From contig PMSX01000228.1 in assembly GCA_003167495.1 (NCBI GenBank), positions 1 to 64,000 on the forward strand: 64,000 bases of DNA, written 5' to 3'. The DNA is from Bryobacterales bacterium. GTDB taxonomy: Bacteria > Acidobacteriota > Terriglobia > Bryobacterales > Bryobacteraceae. Below are positions 26,488-35,863 of this stretch, in pieces; position 1 is the first letter of the stretch; every line of letters starts with the position of its first letter. The notes below the pieces were generated by a model. That model did no database searches. It had not been told where the DNA came from and saw only the letters and a list, made by a program, of their open reading frames with translations. Both the position numbers and the translations under genes were made by a program.

Positions 26488-26916
26488 ATGACACAAACGT
26501 CGGTTGTGATTCATGGCACGGGCTCGGGCTTCGCCCAGGAGATCGTGGCGGGGCAGCATCGCCTAAACGCGGACGAACCGCTGTCTGCGGGAGGTAGCGA
26601 AACGGGTCCGACTCCTTACGAACTGCTTCTTGCGGCTCTTGGCGCATGTACTGCGATGACAGTAACGATGTATGCGCAACGGAAAAAGTTGCCACTCGAT
26701 GGAATCGTGGTGCGACTACAACATTCGAGGATTCATGCCGAAGATTGCTTCGAGTGTCAGGCCGAAACGGGGCTTTTAGACCTGATCGAGCGCGAAATTG
26801 AATTGAGCGGCTCGTTAAGTCCGGACGAGCGTCTGAGGCTGTTCGAGATTGCGGAGAAATGTCCCGTTCACCGAACGCTGACGTCGGAAATCAGCATACG
26901 TTCGAGTCTTAAGTAA
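26488..26916 (+). CDS. OsmC-family peroxiredoxin-like protein
   Basis: A 142-residue OsmC/Ohr protein. Both redox cysteines are present, in 'ALGACTAMTVTMYAQRKKLPL' and 'EKCPVHRTLTSEI'. Such proteins reduce organic hydroperoxides with thiol donors in the cytoplasm. It is inserted between the acyl-CoA dehydrogenase and enoyl-CoA hydratase genes. If the dehydrogenase leaks electrons to O2, as ACX4-type oxidases do, a peroxide-removing partner would make sense (inference). Confidence 0.9.
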   Translation: MTQTSVVIHGTGSGFAQEIVAGQHRLNADEPLSAGGSETGPTPYELLLAALGACTAMTVTMYAQRKKLPLDGIVVRLQHSRIHAEDCFECQAETGLLDLIEREIELSGSLSPDERLRLFEIAEKCPVHRTLTSEISIRSSLK

Positions 26917-26962
26917 GCCAACAAAGCGCTTAGTTTTCCGATCTCTCTGGGAGGAGAGTTAA

Positions 26963-27769
26963 ATGAGCCAATCAACAGCTACGGGATTAGCACTTGAAAC
27001 CGTTCTTTTTGAAAGGAAGGATGCCATCGCGTACGTGAGCGTAAATCGCCCCAAGGTTCTCAATGCTCTGAATCATCAAACATGGACGGATTTGCGCTCG
27101 GCGTTCGAAGAGGCACGGGATGACGCAGGCGTGCGCGGCGTGATCTTGACCGGCGCCGGCGAAAAGGCTTTCATAGCTGGGGCCGACATCAGCGAGCTTG
27201 CTCATGTCACCGCCTTAGAAGCAGAACGGTCTAGCCGCTTTGGTCAAGCGGTCCTGAACCTCATCGAAAATCTCGGTAAGCCGGTGATCGCCGCAATCAA
27301 CGGCTTTGCTCTCGGCGGTGGCTGCGAGACCGCAATGGCTTGCACCATCAGGATCGCCGCAGAGAACGCAAAGTTCGGCCAGCCCGAAGTGAAACTCGGC
27401 CTTGTTCCTGGCGGAGGGGGTACGCAGCGCTTGCCCAGGCTGGTAGGGAAGGGACGGGCTCTTCAACTCATTCTTTCGGCAGCGATCATTGATGCCACCG
27501 AAGCTCATCGCATCGGACTAGTCAACGAGGTTGTTCCGGCCGCAGAACTCATTCCGCGTGCTGAAACGGTCTTGAAACAGATTTTTGCCAACGCTCCGGT
27601 CGCTGTTCAGTATTCGATCGAGGCAGTGAACAAGGGATTGGAAACGAGCCAGGCTGAGGGGTTAGCACTCGAGGCTTCTTTCTTTGGGATCTGCGCTGCA
27701 ACAGAAGACAAAAAGGAAGGAACAACCGCATTTCTCGAAAAGCGACCGGCGAAGTTCCAGGGCCGGTAG
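26963..27769 (+). CDS. enoyl-CoA hydratase/isomerase (crotonase family)
   Basis: A 268-residue crotonase. The CoA-binding and oxyanion hole segments are 'AFIAGADISEL' and 'INGFALGGGCETAMACTIRIA'. Both catalytic glutamates of true hydratases are visible, in 'GGGCETAMAC' and 'FGQPEVKLGLVPGGGGTQRL'. It should add water to a short enoyl-CoA such as crotonyl-CoA. GGGAGGAG lies just before the ATG. With the flanking genes it forms the second step of a beta-oxidation-like route. Confidence 0.92.
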   Translation: MSQSTATGLALETVLFERKDAIAYVSVNRPKVLNALNHQTWTDLRSAFEEARDDAGVRGVILTGAGEKAFIAGADISELAHVTALEAERSSRFGQAVLNLIENLGKPVIAAINGFALGGGCETAMACTIRIAAENAKFGQPEVKLGLVPGGGGTQRLPRLVGKGRALQLILSAAIIDATEAHRIGLVNEVVPAAELIPRAETVLKQIFANAPVAVQYSIEAVNKGLETSQAEGLALEASFFGICAATEDKKEGTTAFLEKRPAKFQGR

Positions 27770-27781
27770 AAAGAAAGAGCT

Positions 27782-29038
27782 ATGAATAACGACAATATCT
27801 TTTCAGGACTGAAGGTGGTGGACCTGTCGAGTTTCATCGCCGGGCCCGCCGCTGCCGTGATCTTGTCCGATTTCGGTGCTGACGTTATAAAGGTTGAACC
27901 TCCAACCGGTGACACATGGAGAATCGGTCACAAGATTCCCCCGCAACCGCGATCCCACGATAGTTATCCCTGGCACTTGAACAATCGCAACAAACGGGGA
28001 CTGTCCCTCGATCTAAAATCTCCACAGGCAGGAGAGATACTAGAACGGCTCGTCAAGTGGGCGGACGTGCTCATCGTCAACACGCCGCATCCGGCCCGTA
28101 AGAAGCTGAAGTTTGAGTATGAGGACGTTGCGCAGTGGAATCCCCGGCTGATTTATGCCGACGTAACTGGTTACGGCGAAAAGGGGCCGGATGCCAGCCT
28201 TCCGGGATTCGACATCACGGCGTACTGGGCCAGATCCGGTTTGCTGTCACTGACCCGGGATGCGGGCGCTCCACCCACTCTCCCTCCATCGGGCAGTGGA
28301 GACCACGCGACGGCGGTTACGTTGTTTTCCGCCATCGCCATGGGTCTATACCGGCGGGAACGCACCGGAAAGGGTTCGTACGTTACCACGTCGCTCCTTG
28401 CCGCCGGTGTCTGGTCATGCGGCGTGTTCGTTCAAGCTGCTCTTTGCGATGCTACGTTCTTCCCACTGCATGACCGGATGAAACCACCGAACGCAATCCT
28501 CAATGTATATCGAGCCTCGGACGATGTCTGGTTCCTGATTGTCCTTACGCCGGACAAGTGGCCAGCCCTAGCAAAGGCAATTAGCCGGCCGGACCTGCTG
28601 ACTGATCCGCGCTTCATAGACGCGGCAAAGCAGACAGCCAATTCGGCGGATCTCACGGCCATTCTGGATCAAGTGTTCGAATCACAACCGATGTCGCACT
28701 GGCGGGAAGTGTTCAATCAAGCTCACCTGACATTCGGGGTAGTTCTCGCTCCGAGCGAAGTAGTCAAAGATCCACAGCTTCGAGAGAACGACATAGTCGT
28801 CCCGATCGAGGGTGCCGGAGGAAATCTGAAGTTCACCGTGAACAGTCCGATGCAAGTGCACGGTGTCGTTAAAGTGTCTGCAAAGCGTGCGCCGGAAATC
28901 GGAGAACACAACGAGGAGATTCTCCGAGAAGTGGGTTTCGAGACGAGCGAAATCGAAGGCTTGCGCGGAGGAGGCGCCCTCGGCACAGCACCCGAGCGAG
29001 CACAAGGCGATCTAGTCTCGCGAGCGCACGGAAGTTGA
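27782..29038 (+). CDS. type III (CaiB/BaiF) CoA-transferase
   Basis: A 418-residue family III CoA-transferase. The N-terminal 'GLKVVDLSSFIAGPAAAVILSDFGADVIKVEPP' and the catalytic Asp in 'PGFDITAYWARSGL' are as expected, and 'NRNKRGLSLDLKSPQ' matches the family. It moves CoA between carboxylic acids. Placed after a glutaryl-type dehydrogenase and an enoyl-CoA hydratase, it may load CoA onto a dicarboxylate (glutarate-like) or a carnitine-like acid; the sequence cannot decide between them. Confidence 0.91.
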   Translation: MNNDNIFSGLKVVDLSSFIAGPAAAVILSDFGADVIKVEPPTGDTWRIGHKIPPQPRSHDSYPWHLNNRNKRGLSLDLKSPQAGEILERLVKWADVLIVNTPHPARKKLKFEYEDVAQWNPRLIYADVTGYGEKGPDASLPGFDITAYWARSGLLSLTRDAGAPPTLPPSGSGDHATAVTLFSAIAMGLYRRERTGKGSYVTTSLLAAGVWSCGVFVQAALCDATFFPLHDRMKPPNAILNVYRASDDVWFLIVLTPDKWPALAKAISRPDLLTDPRFIDAAKQTANSADLTAILDQVFESQPMSHWREVFNQAHLTFGVVLAPSEVVKDPQLRENDIVVPIEGAGGNLKFTVNSPMQVHGVVKVSAKRAPEIGEHNEEILREVGFETSEIEGLRGGGALGTAPERAQGDLVSRAHGS

Positions 29039-29053
29039 AAAAGCACCGGAGGA

Positions 29054-29683
29054 ATGATGACTAACCGCGCGGAAGCGGACCCTATTCGACGAATTGCTTC
29101 CACTCGAATGCCTACCAGGTGGGGAATGTTTCAGGCCTTGGCATTCGAGCGTGACACGTCCGGCGATACCAGGCAAGTCGAAACAGCGCTCGTGATGATT
29201 ATGGGAGATGTTACACGCGGAGCTCCCTTGCTGCGAATCCACTCGCAATGCGTCACCAGCGAAGTCTTTGGGTCGCTTCGTTGTGACTGCAGCGAGCAGT
29301 TAGAGATGGCTATGCGAGCTATTGCTGCGGAAGGATGCGGCGTTCTTATCTACGAGCATCAGGAGGGCCGCGGAATTGGGCTTATGGCAAAGCTAAAGGC
29401 CTACGCGCTGCAAGACGAAGGCCTCGACACGATTGCGGCAAATCACGCACTCGGGTTTGAAGCCGATTGTCGCGATTTCCGTTTACCTGTCGCGGTACTC
29501 AATCAACTTGGGATACGCGGGGTTCGGCTTCTTTCGAACAATCCTCAGAAGGTCCATGCCTTGGTTGAAGGTGGAATCGACGTTCAGGCACGCGTTCCGT
29601 GCGAGACTCCACCCAGTCCTCACTCTATTTTTTATCTAAGAAGCAAAAAAGAGCGGATGGGGCACGCGCTTACGCTGGTGTAG
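29054..29683 (+). CDS. ribA: GTP cyclohydrolase II
   Basis: A 209-residue RibA. The zinc cysteines lie in '[22 protein letters not shown]' and the catalytic region in '[35 protein letters not shown]'. It opens GTP to start riboflavin synthesis. It is the stand-alone form; RibB is a separate gene 82 bases downstream. Its place within an acyl-CoA operon is unusual. The SD sequence GGAGGA directly abuts the first ATG, so the second ATG at 29057 may be the real start. Confidence 0.94.
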   Translation: MMTNRAEADPIRRIASTRMPTRWGMFQALAFERDTSGDTRQVETALVMIMGDVTRGAPLLRIHSQCVTSEVFGSLRCDCSEQLEMAMRAIAAEGCGVLIYEHQEGRGIGLMAKLKAYALQDEGLDTIAANHALGFEADCRDFRLPVAVLNQLGIRGVRLLSNNPQKVHALVEGGIDVQARVPCETPPSPHSIFYLRSKKERMGHALTLV

Positions 29684-29765
29684 GCTGAGTGCCTCTAATC
29701 GTCTATCTATGCTAATCGATTGCATTGAAAACTTTGGAGCTGCCGAAACCATTTCGCGTTCCGAC

Positions 29766-30425
29766 ATGGCTCATAGATCCCCTGTGTTCGTATCGATCGG
29801 AGAAGCTATCGAAGAACTGCAGGCCGGGCGCATGATTGTGGTCGTCGACGATCAAGATCGCGAGAACGAAGGCGATCTTACAATGGCCGCTGAGATGATC
29901 ACACCGGAAGCCATCAATTTTATGGCGACGCATGCACGTGGCCTGATCTGCTTGGCCATTACGGGCGAGAGGGCGGACGAATTGGAACTGAGCCCCATGA
30001 CACCGATCAATACATCACCGGGCGGTACCGCTTTCACGGTGTCCATCGATGCGAAGGGATGTGGCGTCACTACAGGTATCTCGGCCTATGATCGCGCGCA
30101 AACTATCTTGGCCGCGATCGATTCAGCTTCGCGTCCTGAGGACCTGGGGAGGCCGGGACATATTTTCCCGCTCAGAGCACGTCCGGGCGGGGTGTTGGAG
30201 CGCCGAGGACAGACGGAGGCCGCCGTTGACCTGGCACGTCTCGCCGGATTGAATCCGTCAGGCGTCATCTGCGAAATCATGAACGAGGATGGCAGCATGG
30301 CCCGCTTGCCCGAGCTCCTTCGCTTCTGCATCAAGCACAATCTGAAAATGATTACGGTCGAAGACCTGGCCCTGTATAGACTTGAACGCGAGGCGATCGA
30401 GCTTTGGACTGGGCTGGAATGGTGA
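29766..30425 (+). CDS. ribB: 3,4-dihydroxy-2-butanone 4-phosphate synthase
   Basis: About 219 residues from the ATG at 29766 ([29 protein letters not shown]). The longer ORF from 29709 adds an unmatched 19 residues. The metal and substrate motif [11 protein letters not shown] is intact, as are 'ARGLICLAI' and '[31 protein letters not shown]'. It makes the four-carbon precursor of riboflavin from ribulose 5-phosphate. RibA and RibB together supply both branches of the pathway, but the later genes (ribD, ribE, ribH) are not here. Confidence 0.94.
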   Translation: MAHRSPVFVSIGEAIEELQAGRMIVVVDDQDRENEGDLTMAAEMITPEAINFMATHARGLICLAITGERADELELSPMTPINTSPGGTAFTVSIDAKGCGVTTGISAYDRAQTILAAIDSASRPEDLGRPGHIFPLRARPGGVLERRGQTEAAVDLARLAGLNPSGVICEIMNEDGSMARLPELLRFCIKHNLKMITVEDLALYRLEREAIELWTGLEW

Positions 30426-30429
30426 CCGG

Positions 30430-31935
30430 ATGATCTATGTCCATTCCATGGAGCGAGCACTCCGGTATCACCCAGAGCAGCCCGCGTGGTGTCTGGGCCA
30501 GAGCGGGATGAATTTTCGCGAGCTTCACGGGCAAGTGAGGCGCTTGGCTGCTACCCTCACGCACCTCGGCTTTGAACCAGGCGACCGGCTCGCGCTCCTA
30601 CTCCCGAACGGACTCGACTACATCAAGTTTGTCTACGCATGCAGCTGGCTTGGTGTTATTGTCGTGCCGATTAACATACGTCTCTCCGCTGCAGAGATCA
30701 ATCGTGTGTTGGAAAATGCCTCCCCCCGAGGATTGGTACGGCATTCCTCCTTGCCGGCACCCACTGCGCGAGTTCCCTGGGAGCTGGTCGTGGACCAACA
30801 GACTCTGAACCAACCGACTGTGAACCAGGGTGAGTATACTTGCCCGGAGCCGTGTTACAAACCCGAAGCCATTCTTGCGTTGATATATACAAGCGGAACG
30901 ACTGGTCAGCCAAAGGGCGTGATGGTGACGCACGCGAACATTTTGGCCAACGTCCATCATTTCAACTACTGGATGCGCTATCGCGAGGGTGGCGTATTCT
31001 TACACGCGGCTCCTATGTTCCATATCGCCGATTTCCCCGCGATGTTCGCGGCGCCGGCCTTCGGAGCATGCCAAACGGTGCTGCCGACTTTTAGCCCGGC
31101 AGGTTTCTGTGAGACCGTTTCGACGGAGCGAGTCAATTATAGTGTTTTGGTTCCGACCATGATCAACCTGCTCACTCAATTGCCAGAGATTAAGAAATTT
31201 GATTTGAGCAGTCTCGGTGTCCTCGCTTATGGCGGATCGCCCATGGCACCTGAGTTAGTTCCTAAGAGCCGAGAAATTCTTCCGAACGCAGAGCTCGTTC
31301 AGGTCTACGGACTGAGCGAAACGGGATTGCTTACCGGTCTTCAAGACAAGGACCACGCCGGCGCAAGACTGTTATCGTGCGGGCGTCCATGCCCTGGTGT
31401 CGATCTACGGGTGACCGATGATTCCGGCAAGCAAGTCGGTTCCGGTGAACACGGTGAATTGGTTGTCCGCGGCGCAAACATCACCGCCGGATATTGGAAC
31501 AACCGCGAAGAGACCGCGGCTGCGTTCCGAAACGGTTTCTTTCGCACTGGAGACATTGGCTACCAGGATGCGGATGGCTACTTCTATATTCTGGACCGTT
31601 TGAAGGACATGATCGTAACGGGCGGGGAAAATGTCTATAGCGGCGAGGTCGAGGCGGTCATTGTCACACATCCTGTGGTGCGCGAGGCCGCGGCCTTTGG
31701 AATACCTGATCCCAAGTGGGGAGAGCTTGTAGCCGCGTGCGTAGTCGTCAAACCGGGCATGAATATGACTGCGGACGAGCTGATGGGTCACTGTCGCAAA
31801 AGCCTGGCGAGCTATAAGATCCCCCGTCGGGTGGAGTTCTTAGAGACTGATTTGCCGAAAAGCGGTTCTGGCAAAGTGTTAAAGCGGCTTCTACGCGAGC
31901 GTTTCTGGGCCGGCAAAGAACGCGCCGTTAGCTAA
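30430..31935 (+). CDS. acyl-CoA synthetase (AMP-forming, ANL family)
   Basis: About 501 residues from the ATG at 30430, 4 bases after the ribB stop; the ORF extends back to 30382 over ribB. Motifs: P-loop 'IYTSGTTGQPKGVMVTHANI', 'VQVYGLSETGL', 'FRTGDIGYQDADGYFYILDRLKDMIVTGGENVYSGEVE' and the catalytic Lys in 'LPKSGSGKVLKR'. It activates a carboxylic acid to its CoA thioester through an acyl-AMP. The specificity is open; the neighbours argue for a short or hydroxylated acid. Confidence 0.91.
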   Translation: MIYVHSMERALRYHPEQPAWCLGQSGMNFRELHGQVRRLAATLTHLGFEPGDRLALLLPNGLDYIKFVYACSWLGVIVVPINIRLSAAEINRVLENASPRGLVRHSSLPAPTARVPWELVVDQQTLNQPTVNQGEYTCPEPCYKPEAILALIYTSGTTGQPKGVMVTHANILANVHHFNYWMRYREGGVFLHAAPMFHIADFPAMFAAPAFGACQTVLPTFSPAGFCETVSTERVNYSVLVPTMINLLTQLPEIKKFDLSSLGVLAYGGSPMAPELVPKSREILPNAELVQVYGLSETGLLTGLQDKDHAGARLLSCGRPCPGVDLRVTDDSGKQVGSGEHGELVVRGANITAGYWNNREETAAAFRNGFFRTGDIGYQDADGYFYILDRLKDMIVTGGENVYSGEVEAVIVTHPVVREAAAFGIPDPKWGELVAACVVVKPGMNMTADELMGHCRKSLASYKIPRRVEFLETDLPKSGSGKVLKRLLRERFWAGKERAVS

Positions 31936-32232
31936 CGGTTTCCAAAGTACCCGCATTTGCGGTTATGGCGGACTAGTTCGGCCATCGCGATCAGAGGACG
32001 TGGAACAACTGATTCGGTGATCTGTAACTACGACTTGGGTACACGACATAGAAGTGGAGCCTCGTCGCGAACCTGTCGTTACCGCTCTTTTACAATCGCG
32101 GCTCAGAGGCGTATTTACTACGCAAGGGATTTGATCGTTTGGCCCATGCTCCACAGCATTTGAGTCCTTCGTACCAAACAATATCGCCCAGCAGTGGCTC
32201 TTTGTTGTCGAGGAGAGTGGAAAGGAACCGGT

Positions 32233-33621
32233 ATGCCATATCAAAGCGTGAACCCATCGAACGGAGAGCTGCTGCGCACCTTCGACGAACACAGCGATCA
32301 ACAAATGGAAGAAATGCTCGTAACCGCCGAGCAGACATTTCGTGAGGTTTGGTCCACGAAGCCTATCCGTGAAAGGGCAAAGGTAGTCGGCAAGGCCGCT
32401 TCGCTGATGCTCGATCAGAAGGAGAAGTTTGCGAGACTCGCGACGCTCGAGATGGGGAAGCGAATTGCCGAGAGCCGAGGAGAGGTGGACCTGAGCGCGT
32501 CGATCCTGAAGTACTACGCCGATAATGCGGAGACGTTTCTGGCGCCCCGCCCGCTCCATTCCCTCGCCGGTGACGCATACATCGAATACTCTCCCCTGGG
32601 CGTTCTGATCGGCGTGCAGCCGTGGAATTATCCCTATTATCAATTGGCGCGTTTCGCGGCGCCGCATCTGTCGTCGGGAAACGTCATGCTTGTGAAGCAT
32701 GCTCCAGGCGTGCCGCAGTGCGCGGTTGCATTCGAACAGCTCTTCTCGGAGGCAGGCGCGCCCCGTGGTGCTTATACCAACGTATTCCTATCCAACGATC
32801 AGGTCGCAAAGCTGATCGACGACCCGCGTACCAAAGGGGTGGCGTTGACGGGATCCGAGCGCGCCGGCGAATCTCTAGCATCTCGAGCCGGTAAGAATCT
32901 GAAGAAATCAACCATGGAGTTGGGCGGAAGCGATCCGTTTATCGTGCTGGAGGATTATGATCTGGAGGAAGCTGTTAAGATGGCCGTTGTCGGAAGGATC
33001 GGCAACGCGGGACAAACCTGTATAGGCGCGAAGCGGTTCATTTTCGTTGGGCCCAGACTCGAACAGTTCCTCAAGATGTTTCGCACTGCGCTGGAATCGC
33101 TCGTGATTGGCAATCCATTCGATGAAGCTACGACGCTCGGCCCCCTCTCATCTGAGGCGGCCCTCACGCTCTTGCTCAAACAAGTAAATGAGGCAGTTGC
33201 CCACGGCGCGAACGTCCTCACCGGAGGTAAACGAGTGAACCGCGAGGGCTCGTTCATGCAACCGACCATCCTAACCGATATAGCGCCGGACAATCCTGCT
33301 TACAGACAGGAGTTCTTTGGCCCTGTCGCACTCATTTTTCCGGCCAAGAACGAAGATGAAGCAATCGCTATCGCTAACGATTCCCCTTTCGGTTTGGGTG
33401 GTTCCATTTACACCAAGAATATCGACCACGGCAAGCGGGTTGCCAGCAGAATCGAGACTGGCATGGTCTTCATCAACTACCCCTCGGTCAGTACTGCGGA
33501 TCTACCCTTCGGCGGGATCAAGAGGTCCGGCTATGGCAAGGAGCTTTCCGATCTCGGAATTCAGGAATTCGTAAACAAGAAACTGATTTGCGCCTCCAAT
33601 GGGTTCTCCCTGGTGGCGTGA
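32233..33621 (+). CDS. NAD(P)-dependent aldehyde dehydrogenase (succinate-semialdehyde type)
   Basis: About 462 residues from the ATG at 32233, preceded by AAAGGAA; the ORF start at 32194 lacks support. Catalytic residues are visible: Glu in 'MELGGSDPFIVLEDYDLE' and Cys in 'GRIGNAGQTCIGAKRFIF', with the 'PWNYPYYQLARF' Asn and 'PFGGIKRSGYGKEL'. The sequence style and length fit succinate-semialdehyde dehydrogenases of the GabD/Sad group. It follows a 297-base gap after the ligase, in which I see no gene, and so may have its own promoter. Confidence 0.9.
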   Translation: MPYQSVNPSNGELLRTFDEHSDQQMEEMLVTAEQTFREVWSTKPIRERAKVVGKAASLMLDQKEKFARLATLEMGKRIAESRGEVDLSASILKYYADNAETFLAPRPLHSLAGDAYIEYSPLGVLIGVQPWNYPYYQLARFAAPHLSSGNVMLVKHAPGVPQCAVAFEQLFSEAGAPRGAYTNVFLSNDQVAKLIDDPRTKGVALTGSERAGESLASRAGKNLKKSTMELGGSDPFIVLEDYDLEEAVKMAVVGRIGNAGQTCIGAKRFIFVGPRLEQFLKMFRTALESLVIGNPFDEATTLGPLSSEAALTLLLKQVNEAVAHGANVLTGGKRVNREGSFMQPTILTDIAPDNPAYRQEFFGPVALIFPAKNEDEAIAIANDSPFGLGGSIYTKNIDHGKRVASRIETGMVFINYPSVSTADLPFGGIKRSGYGKELSDLGIQEFVNKKLICASNGFSLVA

Positions 33622-33651
33622 GGTGACGCCTCTTATTGTCTTGGTGACGGC

Positions 33652-34443
33652 ATGCTTACATTAACTAAATCAGCGAGCCGTAAGACTTCGCCGAAAGACA
33701 TGAAAATCGGTCTGTTCGTGCCGTGCTACATCGACTTGGTCTATCCGAAGGTTGGGATCGCGACGTTAGAGCTATTAGAAAAGTTCGGGCTAAATGTGCG
33801 CTACCCGCTCACTCAAACTTGCTGCGGACAACCGATGTCCAACAGCGGCGACCAGGCCAATGCGGAGGCCGCGGAACGCCTTTTCGTGGAGAACTTTAAG
33901 CACTATGACTGTATCATTGGCCCGGCCGGAAGCTGCGTCAAACAGGTTCGTTGCCACTTCGACACGATGGACCAGACCGATGACGTGATGCACGTTCGCG
34001 AGCACACCTACGAATTGGTTGAATTCTTGTACGACATTCTCAAGGTTGAATCCTTTCCCTGGGCGGCGTTCCCACACTCAGTTGCGATTCACAATAGCTG
34101 CAGCTCGGTGCGAGGTCTGGGACTGGCCAGGCCGTCGGAGATCATGCGTCCACCGTTCAACAAGACCGAGGCGCTGCTCTCGAAGGTCAAGGGACTGGTG
34201 CTGGTGCCTCTGGACAGGCCCGATGAGTGTTGTGGATTTGGTGGCACGTTTTGCGTGACGGATGAGACCGTGTCCGCCCGGATGGGATTCGACAAGATTC
34301 AGGACCAGCTCCGCCACGGGGCCGAATACGTGGTTTCGCCGGACATGTCCTGCCTGATGCACCAGCAGGGCATCGCACGGCGGGCAGAGATCGGTCTCAA
34401 GTACCTCCACGTCGCTCAGGTTCTGAATGGCGGGCCATATTGA
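33652..34443 (+). CDS. lutA: lactate utilization protein A (CCG-domain Fe-S protein)
   Basis: Up to 263 residues; the ATG at 33700 (MKIGLFVPCYIDLVYPKVG) matches the usual LutA start and would give 247. Two cysteine-rich CCG domains are present: 'TQTCCGQPMSNSGDQANAEAAERLF' with 'GPAGSC', and 'DECCGFGGTFCVTDETVSARMGFDKI'. With LutB and LutC it forms the L-lactate oxidising complex known from Bacillus. Gene order lutA-lutB-lutC is complete and tightly packed (16-base gap, then an overlap). Confidence 0.93.
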   Translation: MLTLTKSASRKTSPKDMKIGLFVPCYIDLVYPKVGIATLELLEKFGLNVRYPLTQTCCGQPMSNSGDQANAEAAERLFVENFKHYDCIIGPAGSCVKQVRCHFDTMDQTDDVMHVREHTYELVEFLYDILKVESFPWAAFPHSVAIHNSCSSVRGLGLARPSEIMRPPFNKTEALLSKVKGLVLVPLDRPDECCGFGGTFCVTDETVSARMGFDKIQDQLRHGAEYVVSPDMSCLMHQQGIARRAEIGLKYLHVAQVLNGGPY

Positions 34444-34459
34444 GCAGGAGCTTATTGCA

Positions 34460-35863
34460 ATGAGCATTCAACAACCAGTGGATCCGGCGGCAAACGCATC
34501 TCTCTTCATTCTTCAAGACAACATCCACGAGCCGATGCATGATCGCTTCCTGTGGACAATCAGGATGCGCCGCGACCATCAGGCGACGGTCATCCCGGAA
34601 TGGGAAGAACTTCGTGAGCTCGCCTCCGCGATCAAGGAACATACGCTCACTCACCTCGATCAATATCTGGAGGAGTTCGAACGCAACGCAACCAGACGCG
34701 GCGCTCAGGTTCATTGGGCACGAGATGCGGCCGAACACAACGAAATCGTACACTCCATTCTCCTGGAACACGGTGTCCAGGGTCTGATCAAGAGCAAATC
34801 GATGCTTCAGGAAGAGTGCGCCATGACGCCCTACCTGGAGAATCGGGGAATCTCCGTGGTGGAATCTGACTTAGGTGAAAGAATTCAGCAGTTGGACGGT
34901 CAGCCGCCGAGCCACATCATAGCTCCCGCCATTCATAAAACTCGTCAAGATGTGGCTCGAGTCTTCGCCCGAACCATTGGTACGGATCCTAATAATGATG
35001 ATCCACATTTCCTGACTGAAGCCATGCGAAATAACGCTCGGCCTCGGTTTCTCGCCGCGGGAGCCGGTATGACGGGCGCGAACTTCGCGATCGCCGAAAC
35101 AGGAACGTTCGTGGTGTGCACCAATGAAGGGAATGCTGATATTGGCGCTGCCGTGCCCCCACTACACATTGCGAGCATCGGGATTGAAAAGATGATTCCG
35201 CGAGTGGAAGACATGGGCGTATTCCTGCGCCTGCTGACCCGAAGTGCGCTCGGTGAGCCTTTGACGCAATATTCCTCTCACTTCACTGGACCGAGAAAAG
35301 GAGGCGAGCTTCACATTGTTCTGGTGGACAACGGGAGGAGCCACCGGCTTGGCATGACTGAATTCTGGCATTCGTTGAAATGCATTCGTTGTGGAGCTTG
35401 CATGGATACTTGTCCCGTTTACCGCCGCAGTGGGGGGTTGGCGTACGGCGCGACTTATTCCGGTCCGATCGGTGTGATTCTCGACCCCACAATCGACGAA
35501 TTCAGGTACAACGAACTGCCCTTCCACTCTACCTTGTGTGGATCATGCTCGGAAGTATGCCCGGTGAAAATCGACATCAGCGACCAAATACTGAAATGGC
35601 GAAGAGTAATGGCCGAGAAGGGTTATCTTCCGTTGGCCAAGCGTCTTTCCTTCGCGGTTGCCGGGCATGTATTCGCTCATCCGGAAGAGTTTCACGCCGT
35701 AGAAAAGGCAGCAGGGCCGGCGCTGGACCACACGCCACATTTCCTCCTGTACAACCGGTCTCTCAATCCATGGGGGCGGGATCGGGAACTGCCGGCGCTC
35801 GCCAAACAGACGTTCCGCGAATGGTATCTCGCCAACAGGACTCAAGCTAATGTCGAACAATAG
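34460..35863 (+). CDS. lutB: lactate utilization protein B (ferredoxin-type)
   Basis: About 467 residues from the ATG at 34460 (GCAGGAG upstream); the track start at 34427 overlaps lutA. An LUD-type domain makes up the first 300 residues (ESDLGERIQQLDGQPPSHIIAPAIHKTRQDVARVF, then 'FAIAETGTFVVCTNEGN'). Two 4Fe-4S motifs follow: CIRCGACMDTCPVYR and CGSCSEVCPVKID. It carries electrons in the LutABC complex. A D-lactate dehydrogenase remnant lies 7 kb downstream, suggesting that this genome once had both lactate routes here. Confidence 0.94.
   Translation: MSIQQPVDPAANASLFILQDNIHEPMHDRFLWTIRMRRDHQATVIPEWEELRELASAIKEHTLTHLDQYLEEFERNATRRGAQVHWARDAAEHNEIVHSILLEHGVQGLIKSKSMLQEECAMTPYLENRGISVVESDLGERIQQLDGQPPSHIIAPAIHKTRQDVARVFARTIGTDPNNDDPHFLTEAMRNNARPRFLAAGAGMTGANFAIAETGTFVVCTNEGNADIGAAVPPLHIASIGIEKMIPRVEDMGVFLRLLTRSALGEPLTQYSSHFTGPRKGGELHIVLVDNGRSHRLGMTEFWHSLKCIRCGACMDTCPVYRRSGGLAYGATYSGPIGVILDPTIDEFRYNELPFHSTLCGSCSEVCPVKIDISDQILKWRRVMAEKGYLPLAKRLSFAVAGHVFAHPEEFHAVEKAAGPALDHTPHFLLYNRSLNPWGRDRELPALAKQTFREWYLANRTQANVEQ

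Noticed and set aside
31936-32232. Small ORFs between the acyl-CoA ligase and aldehyde dehydrogenase genes
   Set aside because: They lack ribosome-binding sites and resemble no protein; the gap probably holds a promoter that I cannot place.
33640-33660. TGG-GC spaced like a sigma-54 promoter before lutA
   Set aside because: The spacing is again one base short and the flanking consensus is poor.
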